Assembly: GCF_000019905.1 (NCBI RefSeq)
Contig: NC_010556.1
Location: 1,514,001-1,578,000, forward strand
Direction: 5' to 3'
Length of the DNA: 64,000 nt
DNA from: Exiguobacterium artemiae 255-15
GTDB lineage: Bacteria; Bacillota; Bacilli; Exiguobacteriales; Exiguobacteriaceae
The notes under the pieces are model-generated. The model saw only the letters and a program-made list of their open reading frames with translations, was not told where the DNA came from and searched no databases. Positions 24,793 to 33,955 of the stretch are shown here, piece by piece (the stretch's first letter is position 1; each line of letters starts with the position of its first letter). A program made the position numbers and the translations under genes.

Positions 24793-26025
24793 TCAGTCCT
24801 CCAGTTCAGCGGCTAAAGCGGTCGCCAGTTTCCCGGACAGCTTCGCCGTTTTTTTGGTTCGGATGTCTTTGACATAGAAATCCGTTTTGTTCGCCCGTGT
24901 TTTGAGATACAAATCAAACGTCTGGACTTTTCCGTCTTGAATCAAGGTCAGGTAACGGATATCTGCCCGACTGCCTTGCGATTTTTCCAGTGTGACGTCT
25001 TTTAATTCATCTGCGATCTGCTTTGCTAACTTGTCGGATATTAACGATAGTTGCCGGAAGTTGCCGTCACGTAATGCTGCCTCGTTCGGATGAAGGAACC
25101 CGTGTATTTCTTTGTTATCGGTGCCGATGCCGTTAAACCCGCGGACAGGCAGGTCTTTGACGATCGTCTCGTAACGCAGGGAAATCGTTTTATGCATCGG
25201 CTCTTCCGGATCCTTGGATTGGAGCGTCAAGTAGGGAATCGTTTTGTTTGCCGGTAAGACGTCAGGGAGCGAGTGATAGGTTAATCGGGCCGGTTGTTTC
25301 CCGTGTTGTGTCAACAGATCCTGCTGATTTTCATACAAATCATCCTTCAGTAACAGCGTATAGGTCGTAGACGGGAGACCATCTGTCGTCTTTTCGACGG
25401 ACAGTTCCAGCTTTTGATAGACAAACGAAGCCGGTAATCCAAACAGCGGTTGCTGTTGACCGTCTTCCTCCTCCAGAAAAACGACTTGACCCGTTACGGG
25501 AAATTGAACGAAGCCCCGTCGGATTTGTCCGGTTCCGTCGATGACCTCATGTTTCCGTTTCATCGCCTTTTCAAAGGTCCGGGTCGTCAAAACCGGTTCC
25601 GCGACTGCTGAGAACTCTTGCCCTTTCGTCTGCTTCAGCCACGGATGGTCGTTCAGCTGAATCGAATGCGTGGTCAGACGAGATGTCTTCGGCGAACGGC
25701 ACGTCAGGTAATAGTCATCGCCTGTCGCAATATACTGCAGCTCGATCGGCGCGGTATAGTTTCCGAGTTGTTGTAAGTTAAAGTAAAGACCATATGTATC
25801 GAGCGTCCGGTAACGCTTCGGCATCTTAACGATATGCTTTTTTTCTTCACATGTCTGCAGCAGGCGGGCAGATTGTTTTTTTGAAACCGGTTCATAGGCT
25901 TCATCTGTAAAATTAATGGCTTCCCAATATGTGGAGGATCGTTTTAACTCCAACAGCCGCTCCGTTCCGCATCCGGTCAAGAATAAACTGCCGATGAGAC
26001 TGATTGCGAGTACAGATTTCTTAAT
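24793..26025 (-). CDS. Lipoprotein with apparent ATT start codon
   Basis: 410 aa. A complete lipoprotein signal (KKSVLAISLIGSLFLTGC) is encoded, but no ATG, GTG or TTG lies in frame between the upstream stop TAA and the TTG only three codons before the lipobox cysteine. AAGGAG (26039-26034) is 8 nt before an ATT at 26025 (or 5 nt before ATC at 26028). ATT initiation is the simplest reading. The C-terminal half (TFDLYLKTRANKTDFYVKD) matches its paralogue at 28506. Function unknown. Confidence 0.75.
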   Translation of the reverse strand: MKKSVLAISLIGSLFLTGCGTERLLELKRSSTYWEAINFTDEAYEPVSKKQSARLLQTCEEKKHIVKMPKRYRTLDTYGLYFNLQQLGNYTAPIELQYIATGDDYYLTCRSPKTSRLTTHSIQLNDHPWLKQTKGQEFSAVAEPVLTTRTFEKAMKRKHEVIDGTGQIRRGFVQFPVTGQVVFLEEEDGQQQPLFGLPASFVYQKLELSVEKTTDGLPSTTYTLLLKDDLYENQQDLLTQHGKQPARLTYHSLPDVLPANKTIPYLTLQSKDPEEPMHKTISLRYETIVKDLPVRGFNGIGTDNKEIHGFLHPNEAALRDGNFRQLSLISDKLAKQIADELKDVTLEKSQGSRADIRYLTLIQDGKVQTFDLYLKTRANKTDFYVKDIRTKKTAKLSGKLATALAAELED

Positions 26026-26238
26026 GATAATCGCTCCTTCATTCTTTTAACAATATTTTACCATGATGATACCCTTTTAATTCCATAAAGATTCAAATCT
26101 GAAAACAGTTTAACTAAATTTAGTGAGAATTCTCCAGCCTCTCAGGGCGAAGCCCAGCGTAGGTGGGAGATGAATCGCCCTGTTTTTCCAGACTGAGATT
26201 GTTGGATACAATCAGTGTAACGAATCAAAAGGAAAGGT

Positions 26239-27339
26239 GTGATTGCGTTGCTGAAGGCGTACAAGTTTCGACTCTATCCGACGAAATCCCAACAAGAATA
26301 TTTCGTGAAGACGTTCGGTTGTGTCCGTTTCGTCTACAATAAGATGCTCGAAGAGCGGATCCGATTGTATGAAGATTCGAAACTGAACCCTGACGCGAAA
26401 CAGAAGCTCCCAACCCCGGCGAAGTACAAGCCGGAATTCCCTTTCCTCAGAGAAGTCGACAGTCTTTCCCTTGCGAACGCTCAGATGGATTTAAACAAGG
26501 CGTATAACAACTTTTTTCGAGATCCGTCTGTCGGGTTTCCGAAGTTCAAATCGAAGCACAACGCCCGTGCCTCTTACACAACAAATAATCTGAAGGGGAG
26601 CATACGAATCGAAGATCGTAAGGTGAAACTTCCTAAAATAGGTTTCGTAAAGTTGAAGCAACATCGTCCGTTCGATGGTGTGATCAAGTCCGCTACGGTC
26701 TCGATGACGAAGACCTCAAAATTCTTCATCTCCATTCTTGTCGATCAATCCGAAGAGCAATGGGTTCTCGCTAAGAAAAAAGTAGGAATTGACCTTGGTC
26801 TGGAACACTTCGCCATCATGACAAACGACGAGTGGACTTCTGAGAAAGTTGAAAATCCTCGTTTCCTTCGAAAGTCCGAAGAGAAGATCAAGAAGGCACA
26901 ACGTGCCTTGTCCCGCAAAAAAAAGGGGAGTAAGAATCGAGACAAGGCGAGGATCATCCTCGCCAAGAAGCATGAGAAGATTGTAAATCAACGTCAAGAT
27001 TTTCTTCATAAGCTGTCGAAACGGATCGTTGACGAGAACCAAGTCATCGTCGTCGAGACACTGAAGTCGAAGAACATGATGAAGAACCATACGATCGCCA
27101 AATCGATCGGAGACGTCAGTTGGTATGAGTTCGTCCGGCAGTTGGCCTATAAATGCACCTTCTACGGACGAACACTGATCAAAGCGGACCAATGGTACGC
27201 CTCAACGCAAATCTGTTCTTCTTGTGGAACGAAAGGCGAGAAGAAAACGTTGGATGTGCGCGAGTGGACATGCCCTTGCGGGGCGCATCATGATCGAGAT
27301 ATCAACGCAAGTATCAACTTGTTGCTGTTAGCAGACTAA
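26239..27339 (+). CDS. tnpB: TnpB RNA-guided nuclease of an IS200/IS605 element
   Basis: 366 aa, full length. The N-terminal LKAYKFRLYPTKSQQEYF and FVYNKML are typical TnpB. The RuvC catalytic triad appears intact: Asp185 (GIDLG), Glu273 (VVETLKSKN) and Asp354 (DRDINAS). A zinc ribbon is present (CSSCG and CPCG). TnpB uses an omega RNA from the element's right end to cut DNA and keep the transposon in place. Start is GTG at 26239; TTG at 26248, matching the usual MLKAYKF, is an alternative. Confidence 0.92.
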   Translation: MIALLKAYKFRLYPTKSQQEYFVKTFGCVRFVYNKMLEERIRLYEDSKLNPDAKQKLPTPAKYKPEFPFLREVDSLSLANAQMDLNKAYNNFFRDPSVGFPKFKSKHNARASYTTNNLKGSIRIEDRKVKLPKIGFVKLKQHRPFDGVIKSATVSMTKTSKFFISILVDQSEEQWVLAKKKVGIDLGLEHFAIMTNDEWTSEKVENPRFLRKSEEKIKKAQRALSRKKKGSKNRDKARIILAKKHEKIVNQRQDFLHKLSKRIVDENQVIVVETLKSKNMMKNHTIAKSIGDVSWYEFVRQLAYKCTFYGRTLIKADQWYASTQICSSCGTKGEKKTLDVREWTCPCGAHHDRDINASINLLLLAD

Positions 27340-27463
27340 AACCCCTTCAGGGTGGGAACCACCCGATGAGCTTGGTCAATAATCGTAGCTCGTAAAAGTA
27401 CGGTCTTCCCAAGAAGCTCCCACTTCAATTTGCGAAGCGAATAAGTGGTGAGTAGTTCACAGT
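27340..27463 (+). ncRNA. Probable omega RNA region of the TnpB element
   Basis: Family knowledge places the guide RNA scaffold over the 3' end of tnpB and the right end. This stretch contains GGTGGGAACCACC and the terminal CCCACTT / AAGTGG hairpins. The guide would be the flank beginning at about 27464. Confidence 0.5.
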
Positions 27464-27548
27464 TAAGATGTTAGTTTTATGGTGCAACCGGGTATTCTGT
27501 AATTATGCACGGAAGTTCGACCAACTAAAACAACGGGGGTTTTCACAG

Positions 27549-28367
27549 ATGGGTACATTTATTCAAGCAGTTGACGGAACAAAGATTTACGTGGAAGATA
27601 TCGGTTCGGGACAACCGGTCGTTATGTTACACGGATGGCCGGCCAACAATAACATGTTCGAATATCAAAAAAACCGTTTGCTTGAAGAAGGGTACCGTTA
27701 CATCGGCGTCGATTACCGCGGCTACGGAAAATCGGATGCGCCGGCTACAGGTTATGACTATACGACGATGGCGTCGGATATCAACGAAGTGATTCAGCAA
27801 TTGAAATTAACGAACGTCACCTTACTCGGTTTCTCGATGGGCGGCGGAATCGCTTTAAAATACCTCTTGAATCACGGAGAGTCCAATGTCTCAAAATTGA
27901 TCTTAGCAGGCGCAGCCGCACCGATCTTCACGCAACGCGACGGTTATCCGTACGGTATGAAGAAAGAGGAAGTCGATGCCTTGATTGAGGACACGAAACA
28001 GGACCGTCCATCGATGCTGAAAGGATTTGGGGAAATCTTTTTTGCGAAAGAGCATCCGGAACCGCTCCTGCAATGGTTCCATAACCTCAGTGTCGACGCC
28101 TCTTCCCACGGTACGATCCAGTCGGCGATTGCCTTACGGGACGAAGACTTACGCGACGGTCTGCCGAAGATTTCGGTCGATACGCTCATCATGCACGGTA
28201 AAAAAGATCAAGTCTGTCCGTTCGAATTTGCCGAAGTCATGCATAAAAACATCAACGGTTCACGTCTTGAAGTCTTTGAAGAGAGCGGACACGGGATGTT
28301 CCTCGACGAACGCGAGAAGTTCACGGAAACACTGGTTGCGTATTTAAAATCAGGTCAAACGGTCTAA
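27549..28367 (+). CDS. Alpha/beta hydrolase (haloperoxidase/esterase-like)
   Basis: 272 aa with VVMLHGWPANNNMFEYQ (oxyanion region), YRGYGKSDAP, nucleophile elbow GFSMGG, catalytic Asp near TLIMHGKKDQVCPF and His in ESGHGMFLDE. This matches the non-haem chloroperoxidase/arylesterase subgroup. Cytosolic, substrate unknown. ATG at 27549 follows GGGGG. It lies directly after the IS right end, between two paralogous lipoprotein loci. Confidence 0.9.
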   Translation: MGTFIQAVDGTKIYVEDIGSGQPVVMLHGWPANNNMFEYQKNRLLEEGYRYIGVDYRGYGKSDAPATGYDYTTMASDINEVIQQLKLTNVTLLGFSMGGGIALKYLLNHGESNVSKLILAGAAAPIFTQRDGYPYGMKKEEVDALIEDTKQDRPSMLKGFGEIFFAKEHPEPLLQWFHNLSVDASSHGTIQSAIALRDEDLRDGLPKISVDTLIMHGKKDQVCPFEFAEVMHKNINGSRLEVFEESGHGMFLDEREKFTETLVAYLKSGQTV

Positions 28368-28410
28368 TTATTCGACACAAAAAGGCGGACACAAAAGTCC
28401 GTTTCTACGA

Positions 28411-28455
28411 AGATCAGGGGAACAGATTCTAAATCTGTTTCCCTGATCTCTTTTT
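28411..28455 (+). terminator. Strong intrinsic terminator
   Basis: A stem of about 18 bp (AGATCAGGGGAACAGATT with its near-perfect complement), 3-nt loop, then CTTTTT. Confidence 0.9.
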
Positions 28456-28505
28456 GAATATAACAATCCGTTTTCGGAAAAGATGACGTCTCGATCCGTT
28501 TCGAA

Positions 28506-29762
28506 TTAAGGTGCTTCTAATTCTTCGCTGACTTGTCGTGCCAATTCCCCTGACAATCGTGCACTTTTTTTCGTCCGTTGATCCTGCAAATAAAGATCCG
28601 TCTTATTCGCACGTTTTTTCAGATACACGTTAAACGTTTGCGTGTTGCCGTATTCAAGCAATGTCATATACGAAAAGGGTGTCCGCGTACCTTGCGGCTC
28701 TTCCAACGTCACAGCCTTTAACTCTTCCGTCATCGCCCGGGAAAGTCGTTCCGGCAGGATGACCATTTCACTGAGTTTCGCCTTTTCAAACGATTTCATC
28801 GTCGGATGGAAGTAAGCCGTGATTCCGTGCGGCTCCTCTTCAAGTTGGTATTCCTTGACCGGACGGTAAAGTGGCCGATAACGAACAGACAGCGTCTTTT
28901 CTTCCACTACCCGTTCTTTTTTTACGCCTTGCATGGTTACGAAGGGCACGGTTTGATTGACCGGTAATGTTTTCGGCAAGGAAAGTTGCTTCGTTTTGAT
29001 CCGGGTCGATTTGTCGGCTGTCATGATTTGTCGATCCGTCATGTCCCAACCGTCACGTGAAAAAGTCAACGAGCGGGACGTTGATCCGTCGATATGACGG
29101 CGGCTCACCAAATAAAACTCGCCTTGCTGGTGAAGGGACGACAGCGGAATGTTTCGAATGATGTGCTCTTGACCGGACTCTGTCATGACAAACAACAACT
29201 GTCCCGAAATCGGCAATTGAAACGCATGGTACGGCTTCAAATCCTTCGCACATTCATTGTCTGCGCTCATTTCCTGATTGACGGATACATGTCGGTCCAT
29301 TTGTTCTTCTGTCAACGGAATCGAGACAGGTGCTTGAAGGGCGACATGATCCGAATCCTTCGTCAAGCGGACCCACGGATGGTCCGACGCTTTCACCGGA
29401 TGGACACGCAAGTCCTGTGTCTTCGGCGAGCGACATGACAGGTACATCTGATTGCCCTGTGCCAAATAAACAATCTCGGTCGGAAACGGCGCAATTCCCA
29501 GATTATTTAACGTAAAAAACATGCCAAATGTCTCTAATGTCCGATATGATTTCGGAAGAGACACCGTTTTGTTCTGCATACAGGTCCGCAACATTTGGTT
29601 CTTTTGTTCAACGGGGACTTCCTGATCCGAGTATTCGTCGGAAACAAAGGAATAGGCGGACCAATTGGAAGGGACAGGCTGAAGATCCAGCAAACGTTCT
29701 TGCCCGCAGCCGGTTAACACGACGCTGGATAGAAGCGCGAGAATCCGTACATTATTCTTGAT
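28506..29762 (-). CDS. Lipoprotein with apparent ATC start codon
   Basis: 418 aa, paralogue of the lipoprotein at 24793. The coding frame runs back through a signal peptide (VRILALLSSVVLTGC) to AAAGGAGG at 29777-29770 with no ATG/GTG/TTG before the GTG four codons from the lipobox cysteine; an in-frame TAA lies just upstream of the ribosome binding site. The codon 7 nt after AAAGGAGG is ATC (29762). The arrangement ATTATCAT(T/C)AAGAA is shared with the paralogue. Exported domain of unknown function. Confidence 0.75.
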   Translation of the reverse strand: MKNNVRILALLSSVVLTGCGQERLLDLQPVPSNWSAYSFVSDEYSDQEVPVEQKNQMLRTCMQNKTVSLPKSYRTLETFGMFFTLNNLGIAPFPTEIVYLAQGNQMYLSCRSPKTQDLRVHPVKASDHPWVRLTKDSDHVALQAPVSIPLTEEQMDRHVSVNQEMSADNECAKDLKPYHAFQLPISGQLLFVMTESGQEHIIRNIPLSSLHQQGEFYLVSRRHIDGSTSRSLTFSRDGWDMTDRQIMTADKSTRIKTKQLSLPKTLPVNQTVPFVTMQGVKKERVVEEKTLSVRYRPLYRPVKEYQLEEEPHGITAYFHPTMKSFEKAKLSEMVILPERLSRAMTEELKAVTLEEPQGTRTPFSYMTLLEYGNTQTFNVYLKKRANKTDLYLQDQRTKKSARLSGELARQVSEELEAP

Positions 29763-29848
29763 GATAATTCCTCCTTTAATGAATTATCCATTATATTACC
29801 ATGTTCACGAGATCATCTTCCTTTTTTTAAACATATTCCCTAAACGAA

Positions 29849-29890
29849 AAACAGGCAGAAAAGATGAGCGATTCACCTTTCTGCCTGTTG
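29849..29890 (-). terminator. Intrinsic terminator of the FAD oxidoreductase gene
   Basis: AACAGGCAGAAA (29850-29861) pairs with TTTCTGCCTGTT (29878-29889); on the minus strand TTTTCG follows. Confidence 0.8.
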
Positions 29891-29892
29891 AT

Positions 29893-30933
29893 TCAGACCG
29901 TATATTTCTTAATGAATCGTCGGTCGATCCATTGTTTGAAGTACCAGCTGAGCCGGTTGGTTCGGTAAAATCGGCCGTACAGCAGGGTGGCCTGGCGATG
30001 ACCGAGTGCAAGCAGCGTCAAATAATACCGTTGCGGTCGAAACGTCCGTAACGGTTCGTCGTTCACGAACCGGATTAAATTCTGAAACAACAGCGGAGCC
30101 TGGCGCACCGCCGTCACCCCATTCTTCGGTGTTTCCGGGTATGCGGTCAGAGTCGCACAGTCCCCGACGGCAAAAATCGACGGATCCTCGAGCGACTGCA
30201 GTGTCTCGTGCACCAGTAAAAATCCGCGCGCATCACAGTACAAGTCGGATGCCCGGAACAGTTCGGTTGCACTGGCGCCGCCTAAAAATAAGACGGCATC
30301 TGTCTCAATGGAATGCCCGGACCGCAAGTGCGCCGTTTGACCGTCCAGCGTTTCGAACCGGTCCACGATTCGGATGACACCGAGCTGATCGAGCCGCGCG
30401 GTCAGTTCCGGTCCTGCCGGATGACCGCTGAGCAACGGCTCTTCATGAATCAGGGTGACCGGTGTACCGTTTGACTGAAAGGATGCGGCCATCTCGACTG
30501 CCGCTGCACCACTGCCGACGATGACAGGGGAGTCGGCACTCCGGAACGTCTGGAACGCATCTTCCACCCGATAGTTCGGTTTGATCGTGACATGAATCGG
30601 GGTGCTTGCTTCCCAGTCGCTCGAACCGATGTTGCAGGACACGATATCATATGGGACGACCCGTCCGGACTGACAAATGACCTGTTTGCCCGCGGCATCG
30701 ATCCGCATGACCCGGTCCTCAATCCATGTCTTACCGTGCCGTTCACATAATGCTTTGACATCGATGCGGGTTTCGTCGAGTGTATAGGTGCCGTCTGCTA
30801 ATCCGGAGAACATGCCGGAATAATACTGATAACGGGAGGGGGTGACGACAATCCAGTCGATTTCCGGATGACTCCCTTGTTTGATGCATTCTAAATGCGC
30901 ATGACCTGCGCCGACTAAGACCATTCGCTTCAC
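29893..30933 (-). CDS. FAD-dependent pyridine nucleotide-disulfide oxidoreductase
   Basis: 346 aa. FAD-binding motif VLVGAGHAHL at the N-terminus, NAD-binding PVIVGSGAAAVEMAA at about residue 150, and the second FAD motif IFAVGDCATL. GAGHAHLE is typical of NDH-2-like proteins related to the N-terminal part of SelD fusions. It probably passes electrons from NAD(P)H to a quinone or small acceptor. GTG at 30933 follows AGGTG with 6-nt spacing. It lies 80 nt after the EcfT gene on the same strand and may share its transcript. Confidence 0.85.
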   Translation of the reverse strand: MKRMVLVGAGHAHLECIKQGSHPEIDWIVVTPSRYQYYSGMFSGLADGTYTLDETRIDVKALCERHGKTWIEDRVMRIDAAGKQVICQSGRVVPYDIVSCNIGSSDWEASTPIHVTIKPNYRVEDAFQTFRSADSPVIVGSGAAAVEMAASFQSNGTPVTLIHEEPLLSGHPAGPELTARLDQLGVIRIVDRFETLDGQTAHLRSGHSIETDAVLFLGGASATELFRASDLYCDARGFLLVHETLQSLEDPSIFAVGDCATLTAYPETPKNGVTAVRQAPLLFQNLIRFVNDEPLRTFRPQRYYLTLLALGHRQATLLYGRFYRTNRLSWYFKQWIDRRFIKKYTV

Positions 30934-31012
30934 GACATTCACCTGCTTTTTTTGAATTCTCTGCATCTGAGAATATGATTCCCTCAACTGAGTGGACATA
31001 ATCTTCTGCTTG

Positions 31013-31738
31013 TCAGACAAAAAGGCGAAGCGACGTCGTGATGCTGCAGACGAGACCGAAAAACAATCCATCAACGCGGGTGACGACCGGTCGGACATAA
31101 TAGGTCCGGTCCGGTTGGAACTGACGGGCTTCCATCGCAATCGCAATCCGTTCCGAGCGGATGATGCTCGTCGTAAACAGCGGCAGACTGATTGCGAAAA
31201 ACGTCTGCCACGGCCAAATCGACCGTTGTTGCCGGATCCGGCGTGCCTGGCGGATGGTCCGGATCGCCTGACGGAAAATCGGGATGAAGCGAAGTCCGGC
31301 TAAAAATCCGTAAGCCAGACGGACCGGCAGACGGCATTGATGAATCAGGCTCATGACGAACCGGGTCGGATCGGTCGTTGCGACGAACGTTATGCTCAGC
31401 AGGACAAAAGCCAGCATCCGCGTTGCAACCAGCCAGGCATGAGCAAGACTCTCTTCCGTGATCCGGAACCAACCGAACGCCCACAGTTCCGTTTCCCCTT
31501 TTCCGAACGCCGCCATCATCCAAAACGTCAGCAAAAATAATACCGTATACGGCACAAGACGGAAGACCAGCGTGGACAGCTTCCATCCGGAACAGGCTAC
31601 ACCGACGGCTGCAAACAGAAGCAAGGCGACTGTCACCGGCAGACGTGACGTCGTAATCAGCAACAGCATGACATACACCAGTGTTCCGAGCTTCACGGCC
31701 GGATTAAGGCGTGCGAGCAACGAATTGTTTTCCTGCAC
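31013..31738 (-). CDS. ECF transporter transmembrane (EcfT) subunit, YkoC-like
   Basis: 241 aa with five or so transmembrane helices and the EcfT coupling motifs (LAGLRFIPIFRQAIRTIRQARRIRQQ, with an Ala-Arg pair twice). It transmits ATP hydrolysis to the substrate-binding S component. GTG at 31738 follows AGGAGG; the gene overlaps the ATPase gene by 35 nt. Together with the YkoD-like ATPase and YkoE it makes an HMP/thiamine uptake system. Confidence 0.88.
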   Translation of the reverse strand: MQENNSLLARLNPAVKLGTLVYVMLLLITTSRLPVTVALLLFAAVGVACSGWKLSTLVFRLVPYTVLFLLTFWMMAAFGKGETELWAFGWFRITEESLAHAWLVATRMLAFVLLSITFVATTDPTRFVMSLIHQCRLPVRLAYGFLAGLRFIPIFRQAIRTIRQARRIRQQRSIWPWQTFFAISLPLFTTSIIRSERIAIAMEARQFQPDRTYYVRPVVTRVDGLFFGLVCSITTSLRLFV

Positions 31739-33263
31739 GGTGTTTCACCTCCTCGAGTTGCTGATAGCGTACCGATACCGGGCGGATCAACTGGTTATGC
31801 TCAAGCAATGATTCGTTCCGGAACAATTCATCCGGTGCCCCGTCAAACTGAACGTGCTTCTCGCCGATGACGACAACGCGGTCGGCGTAACGGTAGACCA
31901 GCTCCATGTCGTGCGTCACCATGATCAGCGTAGTTCCCGCTTCCCGGGCTTGGTGTAACACATCGAGAATCTGAGCCGTCGTCTCAGCATCTTGTCCGAA
32001 GGTCGGTTCATCGAGTAACAGGACAGCTTTTCGTTCCAGCAGCATCGTCGCGACACTTAAGCGTCTTTTTTGCCCGAGACTGAGTGCCAGCGGGGACTGA
32101 GCGGCGACATCCTCCAAACGGTAGTGTTGCAGAGCGTCAGCTACTTGACTTCGTGCCGGTGACGGAGAGCTGATGGCCAGTTCATCGGCGACCGTCTGTT
32201 TCAGAAATTGAAACTCCGGTTGCTGAAAGACGAAACCGACCTGCCGGTAAAACGTCCGGTCCCGCCATTTTTTCAAAGGTGTCTGAAACAGCTTGATCGT
32301 CCCGCTTTGCGCCGGCAACAGTTTTGCCAGCGTCTCAAGCAGGGTGCTTTTACCGGCACCGTTGCGCCCGACGAGCATGATCCATTCTCCGGCGGACGCG
32401 GTCAGCGAAATCTGGTCTAGAATCATCCGTTTGCCATGCGCGATCGTCACATCGGTCAAATCAAGCGTCGTTTCGTTTGCAACCGGACGTCTTGCGACCG
32501 GCGGGCCATCCAGGAACCGTGCTGTTGCGATCGTCAGTGGAATCGTCTCGAGTGTATAGGGATAGAGCAGTGGGCACATGATACCGTGTCGGGTCAGGTC
32601 CTCCCGTTTCTCCTCGAAGACATCAAGCGGGGAACCGTCAAGCCTCAGCTGTCCTTCCCGAAAGACCAACACACGGTCAGCAAACGTCACACATTCTTCC
32701 AGTTGATGTTCGATCAACACCAGTGTCACGTTCGGATTGTGATGCAATTCTTCAATCAGCTCCATCATCAATCGGCGGCCGTGCGGATCGAGTTGCGCCG
32801 TCGGTTCATCGAGTAACAGGATGTCCGGTTCGAGTGCCAACACACAGGCCAAAGCAAGCCGTTGTTTCATCCCGCCGGACAGTCCGGCAATTTGCGTCGT
32901 CAAGGCGAGGTCGAGTCCAACCCGTTTCAACACCGTTCTGATTCGTTCTTCCATTTCATCGCGGGGAATACTCCGGTTTTCCAGACTGAAGGCGATTTCC
33001 GCCCCGACCGTCTGCATGCAAAACTGATCGTCCGGCTGTTGAAACAGCATGCCGACGGTTCCGTCTGCGCGCCATTCACCGGTGACTTCCGCCTCAATCG
33101 TTTCCGGCATCAGACCGGCAAGCGTATGCAAGAAGGTCGTTTTGCCGCTGCCGCTCGGACCAATCAATAAGGTCGTCTCTCCTTGCCGGAGCGACACGGT
33201 CAAGTCGTTTAAAACATCTCGGTCTTGATCCGGATAGCGGACGGTCAGATTCCGGCACCACAT
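31704..33263 (-). CDS. Fused double ABC ATPase of an ECF transporter (YkoD-like)
   Basis: 519 aa carrying two ABC domains. Domain 1 (about 1-235): GPSGSGKTT, LSGGMKQRLALA, LLLDEP. Domain 2 (about 262-490): GRNGAGKST, LSLGQKRRLSVA, LLLDEP. Both look catalytically complete. It energises the YkoEDC ECF importer. The start overlaps the YkoE stop by 1 nt (TGATG), indicating translational coupling. Confidence 0.92.
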   Translation of the reverse strand: MWCRNLTVRYPDQDRDVLNDLTVSLRQGETTLLIGPSGSGKTTFLHTLAGLMPETIEAEVTGEWRADGTVGMLFQQPDDQFCMQTVGAEIAFSLENRSIPRDEMEERIRTVLKRVGLDLALTTQIAGLSGGMKQRLALACVLALEPDILLLDEPTAQLDPHGRRLMMELIEELHHNPNVTLVLIEHQLEECVTFADRVLVFREGQLRLDGSPLDVFEEKREDLTRHGIMCPLLYPYTLETIPLTIATARFLDGPPVARRPVANETTLDLTDVTIAHGKRMILDQISLTASAGEWIMLVGRNGAGKSTLLETLAKLLPAQSGTIKLFQTPLKKWRDRTFYRQVGFVFQQPEFQFLKQTVADELAISSPSPARSQVADALQHYRLEDVAAQSPLALSLGQKRRLSVATMLLERKAVLLLDEPTFGQDAETTAQILDVLHQAREAGTTLIMVTHDMELVYRYADRVVVIGEKHVQFDGAPDELFRNESLLEHNQLIRPVSVRYQQLEEVKHRAGKQFVARTP

Positions 33264-33838
33264 CAGGCAGCCCGCCGTTTCTGTTGTCGTCCGACGGCGT
33301 AACCGTTCAGCGTTCCCGTCTTGACGAGTGAGTCGACGATGATTTTCGCGAGCAATCCGCCAAGTAATGCCCCACTGACCAGTTGCAGGGAAAACGTCAA
33401 TAGCAGTGTCGTCGTCGTATAGTAGGCGAACCCATTGACGACCAGACTATAGACCATACTTCCGACAGCCGCAAACATGCCCGACAGCATCAAGGTGAAG
33501 GTGTTGAAGTTCCGGTAGCCGACTAACAGAAAAGCAACCTCAGCGCCAATGCCTTGCGCAAGTCCAATCAATAAAGCCGATAAACCGAAGTGACTCCCTG
33601 TAAACAACTCGACGGCAGCAGCGACGACTTCTGCAATCAATGCCGCGCCTGGTTTTTGAATGATGTAGGCGACAAGGGGACTGGCGATGACCCAGATGCC
33701 GAACATCCAGTTTGCTCCGACCGGTCCAAAGATGGCCGAGATCGGCAACCATAACGTCGACCATCCTAAGTAGAGGACACCACAAGCTACGGCGAGCATC
33801 ATCATGACGATGATTTCTTTCATTTTCCAACTGTTCAT
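33263..33838 (-). CDS. ykoE: ECF substrate-binding component YkoE (thiamine precursor)
   Basis: 191 aa with about five to six transmembrane helices, ending in a basic tail (GRQQKRRAA). It matches YkoE, the S component thought to bind hydroxymethylpyrimidine or thiamine. ATG at 33838 follows AAAGGAG. The TPP riboswitch in its leader confirms the thiamine link. No ykoF-like gene is present in the cluster. Confidence 0.9.
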   Translation of the reverse strand: MNSWKMKEIIVMMMLAVACGVLYLGWSTLWLPISAIFGPVGANWMFGIWVIASPLVAYIIQKPGAALIAEVVAAAVELFTGSHFGLSALLIGLAQGIGAEVAFLLVGYRNFNTFTLMLSGMFAAVGSMVYSLVVNGFAYYTTTTLLLTFSLQLVSGALLGGLLAKIIVDSLVKTGTLNGYAVGRQQKRRAA

Positions 33839-33876
33839 AATCACTTCTCCTTTGAATGCACACCCACAAAGAAACC

Positions 33877-33914
33877 ACAAAAAAGACCGCCCTCTATGAA
33901 AAGAGAGCGGTCGT
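33877..33914 (-). terminator. Riboswitch-controlled intrinsic terminator
   Basis: On the minus strand GACCGCTCTCT (33912-33902) pairs with AGAGGGCGGTC (33895-33885), followed by a T-run. It lies between the TPP aptamer and ykoE and is the likely expression platform. Confidence 0.88.
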
Positions 33915-33955
33915 GTAACCTGCAAGATGCAGAAAAAGAGCACGAGGATTCCGCT

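Larger units (their letters stand above)
26100..27463 (+). mobile_element. IS200/IS605-group element carrying only tnpB
   Basis: The tnpB gene is flanked by end structures. On the left, imperfect hairpins at about 26125-26180 (GGGC-GAA-GCCC nested in a longer GGGCG/CGCCC stem). On the right, a hairpin with arms near CTCCCACTT (27415-27423) and AAGTGGTGAG (27444-27453), ending about TAGTTCAC at 27463. No tnpA is present, so it would need a Y1 transposase in trans. Exact ends are inferred. Confidence 0.7.
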
